This document shows, piece by piece, positions 52,884 through 61,696 of a DNA stretch of 64,000 nt. The notes beneath the pieces were generated by a model. It saw nothing but the letters and a program-made list of their open reading frames with translations, did not search any database and was not told the DNA's origin. This DNA comes from Actinokineospora pegani. Lineage in GTDB: Bacteria > Actinomycetota > Actinomycetes > Mycobacteriales > Pseudonocardiaceae. The translations under genes and the position numbers were made by a program. The first letter of the stretch is position 1. Each line of letters starts with the position of its first letter. Location: the NCBI RefSeq assembly GCF_009745975.1, contig NZ_WHOL01000065.1:1-64000 (forward strand). Direction: 5' to 3'.

Positions 52884-53809
52884 GCCGAGGCGGTCGCGTT
52901 CAGCATGCCCAGCGCCTGGCGCACGTGCCCGTTGGTGTCCGACAGCGCCTTGCTCGCTCGCTCGACGGGCGCCCCCGACAGCAGGTGGACCATGGCCACC
53001 TTGAGGTCGCCCTGGGCCAGCATCAGCGCCGCCGAGCACTCCTGGTGGTCGAGGCCGGTGGCCTCGCGCAGGATGCGCAGCGTGCGGCCGCGCAGCTTGG
53101 CGTTGCTGGCGCGCACGCTGACCATGAGGTTCGAGTAGGTGCGGCCCATCTTGATCATCACGGCGCTGGAGAACGCGGTCAGCACGATCTTCTGCGACGT
53201 GCCAGCCTTCATCCGGGTGGAGCCGGAGATCGCCTCGGGGCCGGTGTCGACGGTGACGTGGATGTCGACGCCCGGCGGGCGGACCGCGTCGGGGTTGTTC
53301 GACACCAGGGCGGTGTGCGCGCCCAGGTCGTGCGCCGTGGCCAGCGCGCCCAGCACGAACGGGGTGCGACCGGAGGCGGCGAGGCCGAGCACGAAGTCGC
53401 CGGGGCGCACGTCGCGCATCATCGCCGCCGCGCCCGCCCGGTCGTCGTCCTCGGCGCCCTCGGCGGCGTTGGCGATCGCGCCCGCGCCACCGGCGTGGTG
53501 CACCTGGAACCAGGTGTCCGGGATGTTGAAGGTCGGCTTGAGCTCGGCGGCGTCGAGGGTGGCCAGGCGCCCGGAGGTGCCCGCCCCCACGTAGTGCACG
53601 CGGTGCCCGTCGCGCAGCGCCTCGGTGGCGAGGTCGACCGCGCGGCTGAGCTGCGGCAGCGCGGCGGCGACGGCCCCGGGGACCTGGTGGTCCTCGGAGT
53701 TGATGGTGCGCAGGATGTCCAGCGTGGACATCCGGTCGATCTCGGCGGTGCGCGGGTTCCGCCGCTCGGTGGGGGACTCGACGTGGACCACCTGGCGCGG
53801 CACGGTCAT
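52880..53809 (-). CDS. murQ: N-acetylmuramic acid 6-phosphate etherase
   Basis: A 309-aa etherase converting MurNAc-6-phosphate to GlcNAc-6-phosphate and D-lactate in peptidoglycan recycling. Family signatures are AEIDRMSTLDILRTINSEDH, YVGAGTSGRLATLDAAELKP, GAEDDDRAG (catalytic Glu region) and GPEAISGSTRMKAGTSQKIVL. ATG 53809 matches the E. coli N-terminus; a GTG/ATG at 53857 overlapping murR is possible. Next to murR. Confidence 0.93.
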   Translation of the reverse strand: MTVPRQVVHVESPTERRNPRTAEIDRMSTLDILRTINSEDHQVPGAVAAALPQLSRAVDLATEALRDGHRVHYVGAGTSGRLATLDAAELKPTFNIPDTWFQVHHAGGAGAIANAAEGAEDDDRAGAAAMMRDVRPGDFVLGLAASGRTPFVLGALATAHDLGAHTALVSNNPDAVRPPGVDIHVTVDTGPEAISGSTRMKAGTSQKIVLTAFSSAVMIKMGRTYSNLMVSVRASNAKLRGRTLRILREATGLDHQECSAALMLAQGDLKVAMVHLLSGAPVERASKALSDTNGHVRQALGMLNATASA

Positions 53810-53853
53810 GGACGCGTCCCCCTTCTTCGCGGCGTGAACCCGCGCACCCTCGA

Positions 53854-54789
53854 TCATTTCCCGGTCTCCCTGGCCTTGCGGCGGCCGTCGTGGCGGGTCT
53901 CCAGACGGTGTGAACCGACAGCGTCGCGGGTGGAGTCCAGCGCCGCGATCGACTTGTCGAGGTGGTGCTGGGCGACGCCGATGAACAGGCAGTCGACGAC
54001 GGTGAGCTGCGCGATGCGGCTGGCGGTCGCGCCCGAGCGGAAGGTGGTCTCCCGCGCGGCGGTGGTCAGCACCAGGTCCGACACCTCGGCGATCGGCGAG
54101 GTGGGGTAGTTGGTGAGCGCGATGGTGGTCGCCCCGTGCTCGCGGGCCACCCGCAGCGCCTCGACGGTGTCGGCGGTGGCCCCCGTGTGCGAGATGCCGA
54201 TCGCCACGTCGCCCCCGCTGAGCACGGCGGCCGAGGTGAGCATGATGTGCGTGTCGTTCCAGGCGAAGCTGACCCGGCCGATGCGGTGCAGCTTCTGCTG
54301 CAGGTCGGCGGCGACGAAGGCGCTGGCGCCCACGCCGTAGACGTCGACCCGGCCCGCGACGGCCACGGCGTCGATGACCTTGGACAGGATGGCGACGTCG
54401 AGCTGGTCGGCGGTCTCCTCGACCGCGCGGGCGTCGGCGAAGGTCACCTTGCCGACGACGGTCTTGAGGTCGTCCTCCGGGGCGATCTCGCCGCCGAGGT
54501 CGCGGTCCACGCGGGCCTCGGAGCGGGCGGTGTCGGCCGCGAGCGCGATGCGCAGCTCGGGGTAGCCGCCAACGCCGATCGCCTTGCAGAAGCGGGTGAC
54601 CGTGGTCTCACTGGTCCCCGCGGCTTCGGCGACCTCGGTGATGCTGCGTCGGGCCACGGTGTGGGGGCTGTCGAGCACGACCTTGGCGACCCGCTGCTCC
54701 GCTCGTGCCAGGCCGGGCAGGAGCGAGCGAATGCGGACCAACGGGCTGGACTCGCTGTGTTCTGTCGTCGTCATTTCACTCGCACTCAC
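53854..54789 (-). CDS. murR: RpiR/MurR-family regulator
   Basis: A 311-aa regulator with an N-terminal HTH_6 (LPGLARAEQRVAKVVLDSPH... SITEVAEAAGTSETTVTRFC) and a C-terminal SIS sugar-phosphate-binding domain (AVAGRVDVYGVGASAFVAAD). MurR represses murQ-type genes and is relieved by MurNAc-6-P. GTG at 54789 coincides with the predicted transcription start from the promoter at 54796-54824, suggesting a leaderless message. Alternative ATG 54774. Confidence 0.88.
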   Translation of the reverse strand: MSASEMTTTEHSESSPLVRIRSLLPGLARAEQRVAKVVLDSPHTVARRSITEVAEAAGTSETTVTRFCKAIGVGGYPELRIALAADTARSEARVDRDLGGEIAPEDDLKTVVGKVTFADARAVEETADQLDVAILSKVIDAVAVAGRVDVYGVGASAFVAADLQQKLHRIGRVSFAWNDTHIMLTSAAVLSGGDVAIGISHTGATADTVEALRVAREHGATTIALTNYPTSPIAEVSDLVLTTAARETTFRSGATASRIAQLTVVDCLFIGVAQHHLDKSIAALDSTRDAVGSHRLETRHDGRRKARETGK

Positions 54790-54795
54790 GTCGGA

Positions 54796-54824
54796 AACTT
54801 ACTAACAGGTAGGTGATATATCAA
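54796..54824 (-). promoter_or_regulatory. murR promoter
   Basis: On the minus strand a -35 TTGATA (54824-54819), 17-bp spacer and -10 TAAGTT (54801-54796). The predicted start lands about 7 nt on, near the GTG of murR. The gatatatc palindrome overlaps the -35. Confidence 0.55.
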
Positions 54825-54940
54825 GGCGGTGCGTGACATCCGCGGCAACGCTACTCGGATGCGTCTGCGACCGCCGGGCTCCACGAGCGGGGCTTGCCCT
54901 CGGAATCGCTGGTGGAGCACTGTTTGTTAGCGTCCAACCC

Positions 54941-56680
54941 TCACCGAGTTTGGACGCGCCAGCCAACTGGCCGCAGCAGGTGGGGTTCTTTCTCACCGTT
55001 GAGGAGCAACCGGTCACCCTCGGTGATGAAGATGCCGTCGATCGAGATTTTCCGGCCCGTGAAGCGACTATCCGTACTTGATCGCCACCGGACCGTCACA
55101 GGTCTCGTGCTGGTCACGATTGTGTCAGCGGTCCACCAACTGCGGTGTCCTGAGCCCGTGAGCGAGGCGGTCTCGCCCGCGGGCGCGCCCGGTCCGCCGA
55201 CCCGCAGCGGGACCGGTTCCCACGCGGTCCCGTCGCTACTCGTCTCCACAACGAGCGCGTCGGCGTCACCGGTGTCGACGAACGCGGCGAAGCGCACCCG
55301 GATCGGCCCCCTCGCGGCCAACGGCGGACTGGTCAACGTCGCCGTGGTCGGGCTGGCAGGCGGGACGGACCAGGCTGTCCGCCCGTGTCTGGGCCGCACA
55401 GCCATGGCCAGGGCGAGGCTGGATGCCACCCGTTCGCGCGCCATGTTCACGGATGCCCCGTCACGCGCCGGGTGAACCCTGTTCGTCAACAAGATCGCGA
55501 TTGAACGCGAGGCCGGGTCGATGACCAGCGATGTCCCGGTGAACCCCGTGTGGCCCGCCGTGCCGGGCCCGGACAGGCCGCCCATGTACCAGCGCTGGTC
55601 CAGTTCGAAGCCGAGACCGTGCTCGTCGCCGGGGAAGGCCTGGTTGTAGTTGGTCAACATCGCGCGCACCGACTCCGCCGTCAGCACCCGCCGCCCCCGG
55701 TAGGTGCCGCCGTTGAGGATCGTCTGCCCCAGCACAGCGAGGTCGTGGGCGGTCGAGAACACCCCGGCGTGCCCGGCCACCCCGCCCAACGACCAGGCGT
55801 TCTCGTCGTGGACCTGCCCCCGGACCATCCCGCGCGGCGGCGTCGCCTGGAACTCCGTGGCCGCGATCCGGTCGAGCTTGGCCGCGGGTGGGTTGTAGCC
55901 GGTGTCGGCCATGCCCAACGGCCGGGTGACCCACTCGGTGACGACCTGGTCCAGGCCCTTCCCGGTCAGCCGCTCGACCAGCACGCCGAGGGTGATGAGG
56001 TTCAGGTCGGAGTAGGTGTAGGCGGTGCCGGGCGGGGTGGCGGGTGCGCGGTCGAGCACGGCCCTGATCCGGGATGCCTCGTCCGGCCAGTCGCGCCAGA
56101 GGGGGATGAACGGCTCGAAGCCCGAGGTGTGGGTCAGCAGCTGCCGGACGGTGATCGCGTCCTTGCCGTTGGCCGCGAACTCGGGCAGGTGGGCGGCCAC
56201 CCGCTCGTCGACGTCGACCAGGCCCCGGTCGACCAGGCCCATCACCGCCATCGAGGTGAACAGCTTGCTCACCGAGGCCACGTCGAAGATCGTGTCCGGC
56301 CGCACCGGGGCCTGGGAGGCCGCGGGCAGCTCGGTGCCGTTCCCGTCGGCGTAGCGCAGCGCCTTGCCCGTCGCGGTCCGGCTGACGGCGACGCCGTGGT
56401 GGGCCAACAGCGACACAGCACCGGGGAACAGCGGCGGAGACGCCGTGGCCCAGCCCGCGAGCGCCTCGGCCGCGGCGTCGATGGGTCCCGGGTCCAGCCC
56501 GACCGACCGGGGCGTGCCCGAGCGCAGCACCGTGTCCGCCGGGGCGAACCCGGACTGGGGGAGGTCGAACCGCCCCACCGCGGACGGTCTGCCCCGATCG
56601 TCCAGGTCAGCCACCGCTACCGCGCTGCTCGTGGTCGTGACCACGACCAGTGCCGCGCACGCCACCCGTCTCCACACCAC
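54941..56680 (-). CDS. exported serine hydrolase, AmiE-like (beta-lactamase fold)
   Basis: A 579-aa protein with signal peptide (VACAALVVVTTTSSAVAVA). A class C beta-lactamase-type domain (about 60-440) has SxxK (VASVSKLF, Ser136/Lys139), YSD (YTYSDLN) and HTG (GHTGFTG). A C-terminal beta-rich domain (about 450-579) is extra. In Bacillus, AmiE of this fold is a MurNAc-L-Ala amidase in the NamZ/NagZ pathway. Located after namZ in the same operon, so stem-peptide removal is likely; inference. GTG start. Confidence 0.82.
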   Translation of the reverse strand: MVWRRVACAALVVVTTTSSAVAVADLDDRGRPSAVGRFDLPQSGFAPADTVLRSGTPRSVGLDPGPIDAAAEALAGWATASPPLFPGAVSLLAHHGVAVSRTATGKALRYADGNGTELPAASQAPVRPDTIFDVASVSKLFTSMAVMGLVDRGLVDVDERVAAHLPEFAANGKDAITVRQLLTHTSGFEPFIPLWRDWPDEASRIRAVLDRAPATPPGTAYTYSDLNLITLGVLVERLTGKGLDQVVTEWVTRPLGMADTGYNPPAAKLDRIAATEFQATPPRGMVRGQVHDENAWSLGGVAGHAGVFSTAHDLAVLGQTILNGGTYRGRRVLTAESVRAMLTNYNQAFPGDEHGLGFELDQRWYMGGLSGPGTAGHTGFTGTSLVIDPASRSIAILLTNRVHPARDGASVNMARERVASSLALAMAVRPRHGRTAWSVPPASPTTATLTSPPLAARGPIRVRFAAFVDTGDADALVVETSSDGTAWEPVPLRVGGPGAPAGETASLTGSGHRSWWTADTIVTSTRPVTVRWRSSTDSRFTGRKISIDGIFITEGDRLLLNGEKEPHLLRPVGWRVQTR

Positions 56681-56695
56681 CGCCCGACCCCCACA

Positions 56696-57964
56696 TCACC
56701 GGTACAGCAGGTACTTGCGGCGGAGACCGCGGAAAGCGGCCTCCTCCCCGGCCCACGCGCCGATCAACTCGTCCACCCCGGCGCCCGCGTCGACCATCCG
56801 GCGCAGTCGGTCGGAGCCGGAGAGCTTGTCGATGAAGTTGTCCGGTCGCCAGCCGAACGCGTCCGGGTGCACCCGCCGGGCGGTCACGATCATGGCCACA
56901 CCCACCCGGATGGCGGGGAAGCGGCGGGGGTCGGTCACGTGCACCTGCACCCCGCCGCACGCCTCGCCGACGAACTTGCCGAACGTCGGCGTGAAGTACT
57001 GCTCGCGGAACCGCGCCCCCGGCAGCCGCAGCGCGTTCAGCGCCTCGGCCCACCGCCAGTCCAGCCCCGGCGCGCCGATGATCTCGAACGGGCGCGTGGT
57101 GCCCCGGCCCTCGGAGAACACGGTGCCCTCGAACAGGCACGTGCCCGGGTAGGCCAGCGCTGTCGTCTCGGTCGGCACGTTCGGGCTGGGCAGCACCCAC
57201 CGCAGCCCGGTCTCGCCGAAGAGCTGATCGCGCCGCCACCCGCGCACCTTCACGACCTCGAGCCCCGGCAAGAGCTTGCCCCCGGTGTCACCGGGCAGGA
57301 ACTCCGCGGCGAACAGGCCCGCCAGCTCGCCCACCGTCATCCCGTGCTGCTGGGCGATCGGTTTGCGGCCGACCCCGGACGCGTACGCCGGGTCGAGGGT
57401 CGGCCCGAACGCCTCGCCGCCGATGGGGTTGGGCCGGTCGAGCACGACGAACCGCGAGCCCGCCAGCGCCGCCGCGTGCATCGCGGTGTAGAGCGACCAG
57501 ATGTAGGTGTAGAAGCGCGCACCGATGTCGGCGATGTCGAAGACCACCGTGTCGACCCCGGCGGCGCGGTACTGGTCGGCCAGCTTCTCCGCGGTGATCC
57601 CGTAGGCGTCGTACACGGGGAGCTGGGTGCGCGGGTCGAGGTAGTCGCCCTCGGACCCGCCTGCCTGCGCCGTCCCGCGGAACCCGTGCTCGGGGCCGAA
57701 GACCGCCACCGGGGCCACCCCGGCGGCAACCATCGAATCGACCAGGTGCGTGCCGTCGCGCAGAACGCCGGTCGGGTTGGAGACCACGCCGATCCGCGCG
57801 TTCGCGAGTGGTCGCCAGCGCCGCGCCGCGAGCTGGTCGGCCCCCGGCTCGACCGGTCCGCCGCCGTGGGCGGCCTCCGGGGAGCCCGCCAGCGCGGGGG
57901 CGGCTGAGGCGGTGAGCAGCGGGGCGGCCAGCGCGGAGGTGGCGAGGAACTTGCGTCGGTCCAT
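56696..57964 (-). CDS. namZ: exo-N-acetylmuramidase NamZ (DUF1343)
   Basis: A 422-aa exported enzyme that removes terminal MurNAc from peptidoglycan chains. A Tat-type signal (MDRRKFLATSALAAPLLTAS) begins it. The DUF1343 motifs include GVVSNPTGV, FGPEHGFRGTAQAG, DTVVFDIADIGARFYTYIWS, DRPNPIGGE and SPNVPTETTALAYPGTCLFE. It ends 15 bp before the amiE-like gene and follows nagZ closely. Confidence 0.92.
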   Translation of the reverse strand: MDRRKFLATSALAAPLLTASAAPALAGSPEAAHGGGPVEPGADQLAARRWRPLANARIGVVSNPTGVLRDGTHLVDSMVAAGVAPVAVFGPEHGFRGTAQAGGSEGDYLDPRTQLPVYDAYGITAEKLADQYRAAGVDTVVFDIADIGARFYTYIWSLYTAMHAAALAGSRFVVLDRPNPIGGEAFGPTLDPAYASGVGRKPIAQQHGMTVGELAGLFAAEFLPGDTGGKLLPGLEVVKVRGWRRDQLFGETGLRWVLPSPNVPTETTALAYPGTCLFEGTVFSEGRGTTRPFEIIGAPGLDWRWAEALNALRLPGARFREQYFTPTFGKFVGEACGGVQVHVTDPRRFPAIRVGVAMIVTARRVHPDAFGWRPDNFIDKLSGSDRLRRMVDAGAGVDELIGAWAGEEAAFRGLRRKYLLYR

Positions 57965-57968
57965 GGCG

Positions 57969-59786
57969 CTACCAGCTCAGACCGTGGTCGAACGGGTACC
58001 GCACCTTCGTCGGGTCGGTGGCCTCCGGCACGTCCACCGGGAGCTTTCCGCGCGGCGAGACCTCGCCGAGGATCACCTTGGCCAGCGACTCCAGCGACAC
58101 CGCCCGCCAGGAGTAGGTCGCGACCCAGGTCGGCGCGTCGACGAAACCGGCGTCGTAGGGCACCTGCGAGGCGACCGCGACGACCGGCTTGCCGGTGGCG
58201 AGCAGCTCGGTCAGCAGGGTCCGCTGCCCGGCGTTGCCGGACAGGTTGTTGGTCAGCACGACGACGAGGTCCGAGTCCTGGGCGGCGGCGACCGCGCCCG
58301 CGATGGCCGCCGGGGTCGGTTTCAGCCCGGTGGCCAGCGGTGTCGCCGTCGATCCGCGCGCGCGGATGCTGTTGGCCAGGTTGGTCGGCGAGTTCGCCGG
58401 GGTGACCGTGTCGCCGACGCCCGCGACCAGCACCTTCCCCGGGGCGCTCGACACGGGCAGGACCGCGTCGTCGTTGCGCAGGACAGTCACTGTCTTGTCG
58501 GTGAGCCGCTGGATGGATGCCTTGTTGGCGGGCGTGCCCACCACCCTGTCCACGGCCCGCTCATCGACGAACGGGCGGGCGAGGATGCCCCGCTTCCACT
58601 TCAGCTCCAGCACGCGCAGCACGCTCTCGTTGACGCGCTGCTCGGTGATCCGGCCGCTGCGCACCGCCTCGATCACCGCGTTCTTGGCCAGCTCGAGGTC
58701 AGGGGGCATGAGCAGTTGGTCGACCCCCGCCTCGACGGCCCGCACCGCCACCTCGGCATCGCCGAACATCTCCCGCACGCCCTGCATGCCCAGCGAGTCG
58801 GTGACGATGACGCCCCGGTAGCCCAGCTCCTCGCGCAACAGCCCGGTGAGGATCGGCCGGGACAGGGTCGCGGGCACGCCGGACGGGTCCAGGCTGGGGA
58901 ACTGGATGTGCGCGGTCATGATCGAGTCGATGCCCGCCTCGATCGCGGCCTGGAACGGCGGCAGGTCGACCGCGCGCCACTGCTCGGCCGTCCGGGTGAT
59001 CACCGGGAGCCCGGTGTGGCTGTCGGTGGCGGCGTCGCCGTGGCCGGGGAAGTGCTTGGCGGAGGAGGACACGGTCTCGGTCGGCCTGCCGGAGGCCTGG
59101 TATCCGCGCACCTGGGCGGCGACCAACTGGGCCGACAGCTCCGGGTCCGCCGAGAACGACCGCGCGCCGATGACCGGGTTGAGCGGGTTGGAGTTGACGT
59201 CGGCGACCGGGGCGAAGTCCTGGTTGATGCCCATCGCCCGCAGCTCGCGGCCGTTCACCGTGGCCAACACCTTGGCGTCGGCCGGGCTGCGGCCCGCCCC
59301 GACGGCCATGCTGCTGGGGTACTCGGTGGCCGGGGCCTCGATCCGGGTGACGTTGCCGCCCTCCTGGTCGATGCTGACCACGAGCGGCAGGTGCGGGGCC
59401 GAGGTCAGCGCGGCGCGCTGCAACCCGTTGGAGAACGCGGCCATCTGCCGGGGGTTGTCGACGTTGTCGGTGCCGCTGTTGTTGAAGTAGATGACGCCGC
59501 CGACCTGGTGGCGCCGCACGACCTGCGCGGCGGTGTCCACCCCGTACTTCTCGCGGTTGGTCGGGTGCGCCTCGTCCGCGGACTTGCCCCACACGGTCGC
59601 GACGAACATCTGCCCGACCCGCTGTTCCAGCGGCATCCCGCGCAGCACCGCCTCCGCCCAGCCGCGCGCCACCGACTCCGCGCTGGGCGGCCCCGGCGCG
59701 GCCGAGGCGGGCAACGCGAGGCCCACGACCGTCAGGGAGATGACGGACGTGGTGAGGGCGCGGCGGAAAAGGTCGTGAACGGGCAC
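57969..59786 (-). CDS. nagZ: beta-N-acetylglucosaminidase NagZ (GH3)
   Basis: A 605-aa exported GH3 enzyme that removes GlcNAc. It has a signal peptide (SVISLTVVGLALPASAA) and the GH3 core: SIDQEGGNVTR, SSSAKHFPGHGDAATDSHTG (general acid His/Asp loop of NagZ) and nucleophile Asp in GVIVTDSLGM. A C-terminal GH3_C-type domain follows (RNDDAVLPVSS...). GTG 59786 follows GGAGGACTCG. First gene of the nagZ-namZ-amiE operon. Confidence 0.92.
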   Translation of the reverse strand: MPVHDLFRRALTTSVISLTVVGLALPASAAPGPPSAESVARGWAEAVLRGMPLEQRVGQMFVATVWGKSADEAHPTNREKYGVDTAAQVVRRHQVGGVIYFNNSGTDNVDNPRQMAAFSNGLQRAALTSAPHLPLVVSIDQEGGNVTRIEAPATEYPSSMAVGAGRSPADAKVLATVNGRELRAMGINQDFAPVADVNSNPLNPVIGARSFSADPELSAQLVAAQVRGYQASGRPTETVSSSAKHFPGHGDAATDSHTGLPVITRTAEQWRAVDLPPFQAAIEAGIDSIMTAHIQFPSLDPSGVPATLSRPILTGLLREELGYRGVIVTDSLGMQGVREMFGDAEVAVRAVEAGVDQLLMPPDLELAKNAVIEAVRSGRITEQRVNESVLRVLELKWKRGILARPFVDERAVDRVVGTPANKASIQRLTDKTVTVLRNDDAVLPVSSAPGKVLVAGVGDTVTPANSPTNLANSIRARGSTATPLATGLKPTPAAIAGAVAAAQDSDLVVVLTNNLSGNAGQRTLLTELLATGKPVVAVASQVPYDAGFVDAPTWVATYSWRAVSLESLAKVILGEVSPRGKLPVDVPEATDPTKVRYPFDHGLSW

Positions 59787-59938
59787 CGAGTCCTCCAGGG
59801 TGTGCCAAAACTTGTTCACGAAGAACAAGTGTTCACCGGCAAGTTACCCACGACGCCAGGGTACGTGTCAACGGCCGAACGGATCATGTGGACAACTCGG
59901 CCGCGTCCGTGCGGCCCTGTGGGCAACCGGACACGACA

Positions 59939-59974
59939 AGGGCGGCCCCGCTCCCGTGGGAGCAGGACCGCCCT
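59939..59974 (-). terminator. terminator of the Ms1-like RNA
   Basis: The stem agggcgg... / ...ccgccct (59939-59974) has one unpaired pair and a second stem (gctccc/gggagc) inside the loop; TTGTC follows on the minus strand. Confidence 0.5.
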
Positions 59975-60186
59975 GGCGTCATCTGCGCGGACATCGCGGG
60001 TTACCAAGCGTGCAACCAAGTCGTACAAAGCTGGCCTCGGCGCCCGGCGTCCCGGTACGCAGGCCCCGGACGACATGCCTTACGCGGCGTGCTGCGCGTG
60101 GGTACTCCGGTGTCCGCGCACGGAGCTCGGGTCAAGGTGGCTTCCGGACTTCTCTTCGTCCGGTCCTTGGCTGACTCGAGGTCCGC
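59939..60186 (-). ncRNA. Ms1-like (6S-like) small RNA candidate
   Basis: A ~250-nt transcript is framed by a promoter at 60193-60221 and a terminator hairpin at 59939-59974. The 5' GCGGAC (60186-60181) pairs with GTCCGC (59992-59987), closing the molecule, and CCGGAC/GTCCGG forms an internal hairpin (60144-60163). In M. tuberculosis MTS2823 (Ms1, which binds RNA polymerase core) lies directly downstream of Rv3661, and Streptomyces scr3559 holds the same position. Here it follows the HAD gene on the same strand. Sequence homology was not tested. Confidence 0.6.
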
Positions 60187-60192
60187 ATCTCC

Positions 60193-60221
60193 TTTCTACC
60201 CAGTGAAGAAGGTCACTTCAA
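60193..60221 (-). promoter_or_regulatory. promoter of the Ms1-like RNA
   Basis: Minus strand: -35 TTGAAG (60221-60216), exactly 17-bp spacer, -10 TAGAAA (60198-60193). The start falls near 60186, at the 5' pairing arm. Confidence 0.6.
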
Positions 60222-60335
60222 GAGCTCGTTCGGGTGCACCGGTCAAGGTCGCGCGAACCCTCGACTTGAACACCGCGTGTTCCTAGACTCCGCCGTTCGT
60301 GGGAGTTTCTCCCTTGCGGGGCACCGCATCCGCGT

Positions 60336-61145
60336 TCAACGCTTGCGCCTGCGCTGCAATCCGTACCAAGCGGCGCCGGTCGCGGCCATGGCACCCAGTC
60401 CGATCGCTACCACCGGGGTGGCCGAGCGCGGTCTCGGCGGCACCGGCTTGGTGAACGCCAGCACCGGCCACTCCCGCTCCACGGCCACCTTGCGCAGCGC
60501 CCGGTCCGGGTTGACCACCGACGGCCGCCCGACCGCCTCGAGCATCGGCAGGTCCGTGCTGGAGTCGGAGTAGGCGTGGCTGCGGCTGAGGTCGTAGCCG
60601 TTGCGCTCGGCCAGCTCGCGCACCGCCGCGGCCTTGTTGGGCCCGTAGCAGTAGAACGCGATCTCCCCGGTGTAGCGGCCGTCCACGGCCACCATCTCGG
60701 TCCCGACGCTGTGCGTCGCGCCGATCATCGACGCGATCGGGGCGACGATCTCCGCCCCGGACGCGGACACGACCACCACGTCGTGCCCGTCGGCCTTGTG
60801 CGCGGCCACCAGGTCCGCTGCCTCGGCGTAGACGAGCGGGTGGACGATGTCGTGCAGCGTCTCCTCCACGATCGCCCGCACCTGCGCCACGTCCCACCCG
60901 GCGCACAGCGAGGTCAGGTGCGCCCGCATCCGCTCCACCTGGTCGGCGTCGGCCCCGGAGGCGACGAAGACGAACTGGGCGTAGGCGCTCTTGAGCACCC
61001 CGCGCCGGTTGATCAGACCGCCGTGCCGGAAGGGCTTGCTGAACGCGAGGGTGCTCGAGGTGGCGATGACCGTCTTGTCGAGGTCGAAGAACGCGGCTAT
61101 CCGACCTGTCCCCGCCGTGGTCCCGGGGCTACCTGCGTCGCTCAC
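60336..61145 (-). CDS. HAD-IB family phosphatase (Rv3661-like)
   Basis: A 269-aa phosphoserine-phosphatase-like HAD hydrolase. It has motif I FFDLDKTVIATSS, motif II VVVSASGAEIV and motif III YSDSSTDLPML; a hydrophobic C-terminal helix (VAIGLGAMAATGAAW) may anchor it. GTG at 61145. The locus matches Rv3661 beside ssd and tadA. Confidence 0.9.
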   Translation of the reverse strand: MSDAGSPGTTAGTGRIAAFFDLDKTVIATSSTLAFSKPFRHGGLINRRGVLKSAYAQFVFVASGADADQVERMRAHLTSLCAGWDVAQVRAIVEETLHDIVHPLVYAEAADLVAAHKADGHDVVVVSASGAEIVAPIASMIGATHSVGTEMVAVDGRYTGEIAFYCYGPNKAAAVRELAERNGYDLSRSHAYSDSSTDLPMLEAVGRPSVVNPDRALRKVAVEREWPVLAFTKPVPPRPRSATPVVAIGLGAMAATGAAWYGLQRRRKR

Positions 61146-61696
61146 CCGGTCAGCATAGGGAAGCAGTGGTGTGGACCGGATGGCCGAGGCGAACGGGGGA
61201 CGTACACAGCACGGATGAGCCGCGGTGCATCTTGGCGGCACTTCTGCTCCGAACTCGCCCCCGGGGTGGCGCGGACGAGATACAGTATGCGCAGCCCGGC
61301 TTCGAGCCGGGCGGTTCAGTCCGACCCCCCGGGGCTGAACCTCTGACGACCCCCGCCCCTCCCCCCTGGCGGGGGTCGTCCCTTTTTCGGGTCCGATCCG
61401 CCTTCTTCGCAGGTCTTGGTCTTGGTCAACACCGATTGGTGAACTCTCGTCGGGTGCTGGCGTTCGCCCAATCGGGTCTTCGTGTCCTGGCGCGCTTTCC
61501 TTGTCCGCTGCGGGTTTGAGGGTCCCCAGGGGATCGTCGCACCCCGGTCTGACGGAAACCCGCTCGCGCCCGCGAGTTGTCCACAAGCCCCATCGGTGGT
61601 CCACAGAAGTCGAGGACGTCTTCCCCGGCCCCCTCCGCCGCTCCGATGCTGTTTGCGACGGCCCGAACAGGCGGGCTCGGAGGGGGAGGCAAGGGC
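61146..61696. other. intergenic region upstream of ssd
   Basis: No gene supported apart from a small structured RNA candidate (61281-61388). The rest contains the divergent promoters of the HAD gene and ssd. Confidence 0.5.
61281..61388 (+). ncRNA. three-hairpin small RNA candidate with intrinsic terminator
   Basis: Three hairpins follow each other: gcccggc/gccgggc (61294-61312), ggttcag/ctgaacc (61313-61341) and gacgacccccgcc/ggcgggggtcgtc (61345-61380, 13 perfect pairs), then ccttttt. A TACAGT -10-like box lies at 61281-61286; no clear -35 is seen. No plus-strand gene precedes it, so the terminator suggests a short transcript. Confidence 0.5.

Larger units (their letters stand above)
59787..60335. 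other. intergenic region between nagZ and the HAD gene
   Basis: No protein gene here. On the minus strand there is an Ms1-like RNA with its own promoter and terminator (separate entries), followed by the nagZ upstream region. Confidence 0.6.

Noticed and set aside
53810-53857. Upstream murQ start overlapping murR (53857)
   Set aside because: It adds a tail (MIEGARVHAAKKGD) absent from known MurQ; the 53809 ATG matches the family N-terminus. It cannot be excluded.
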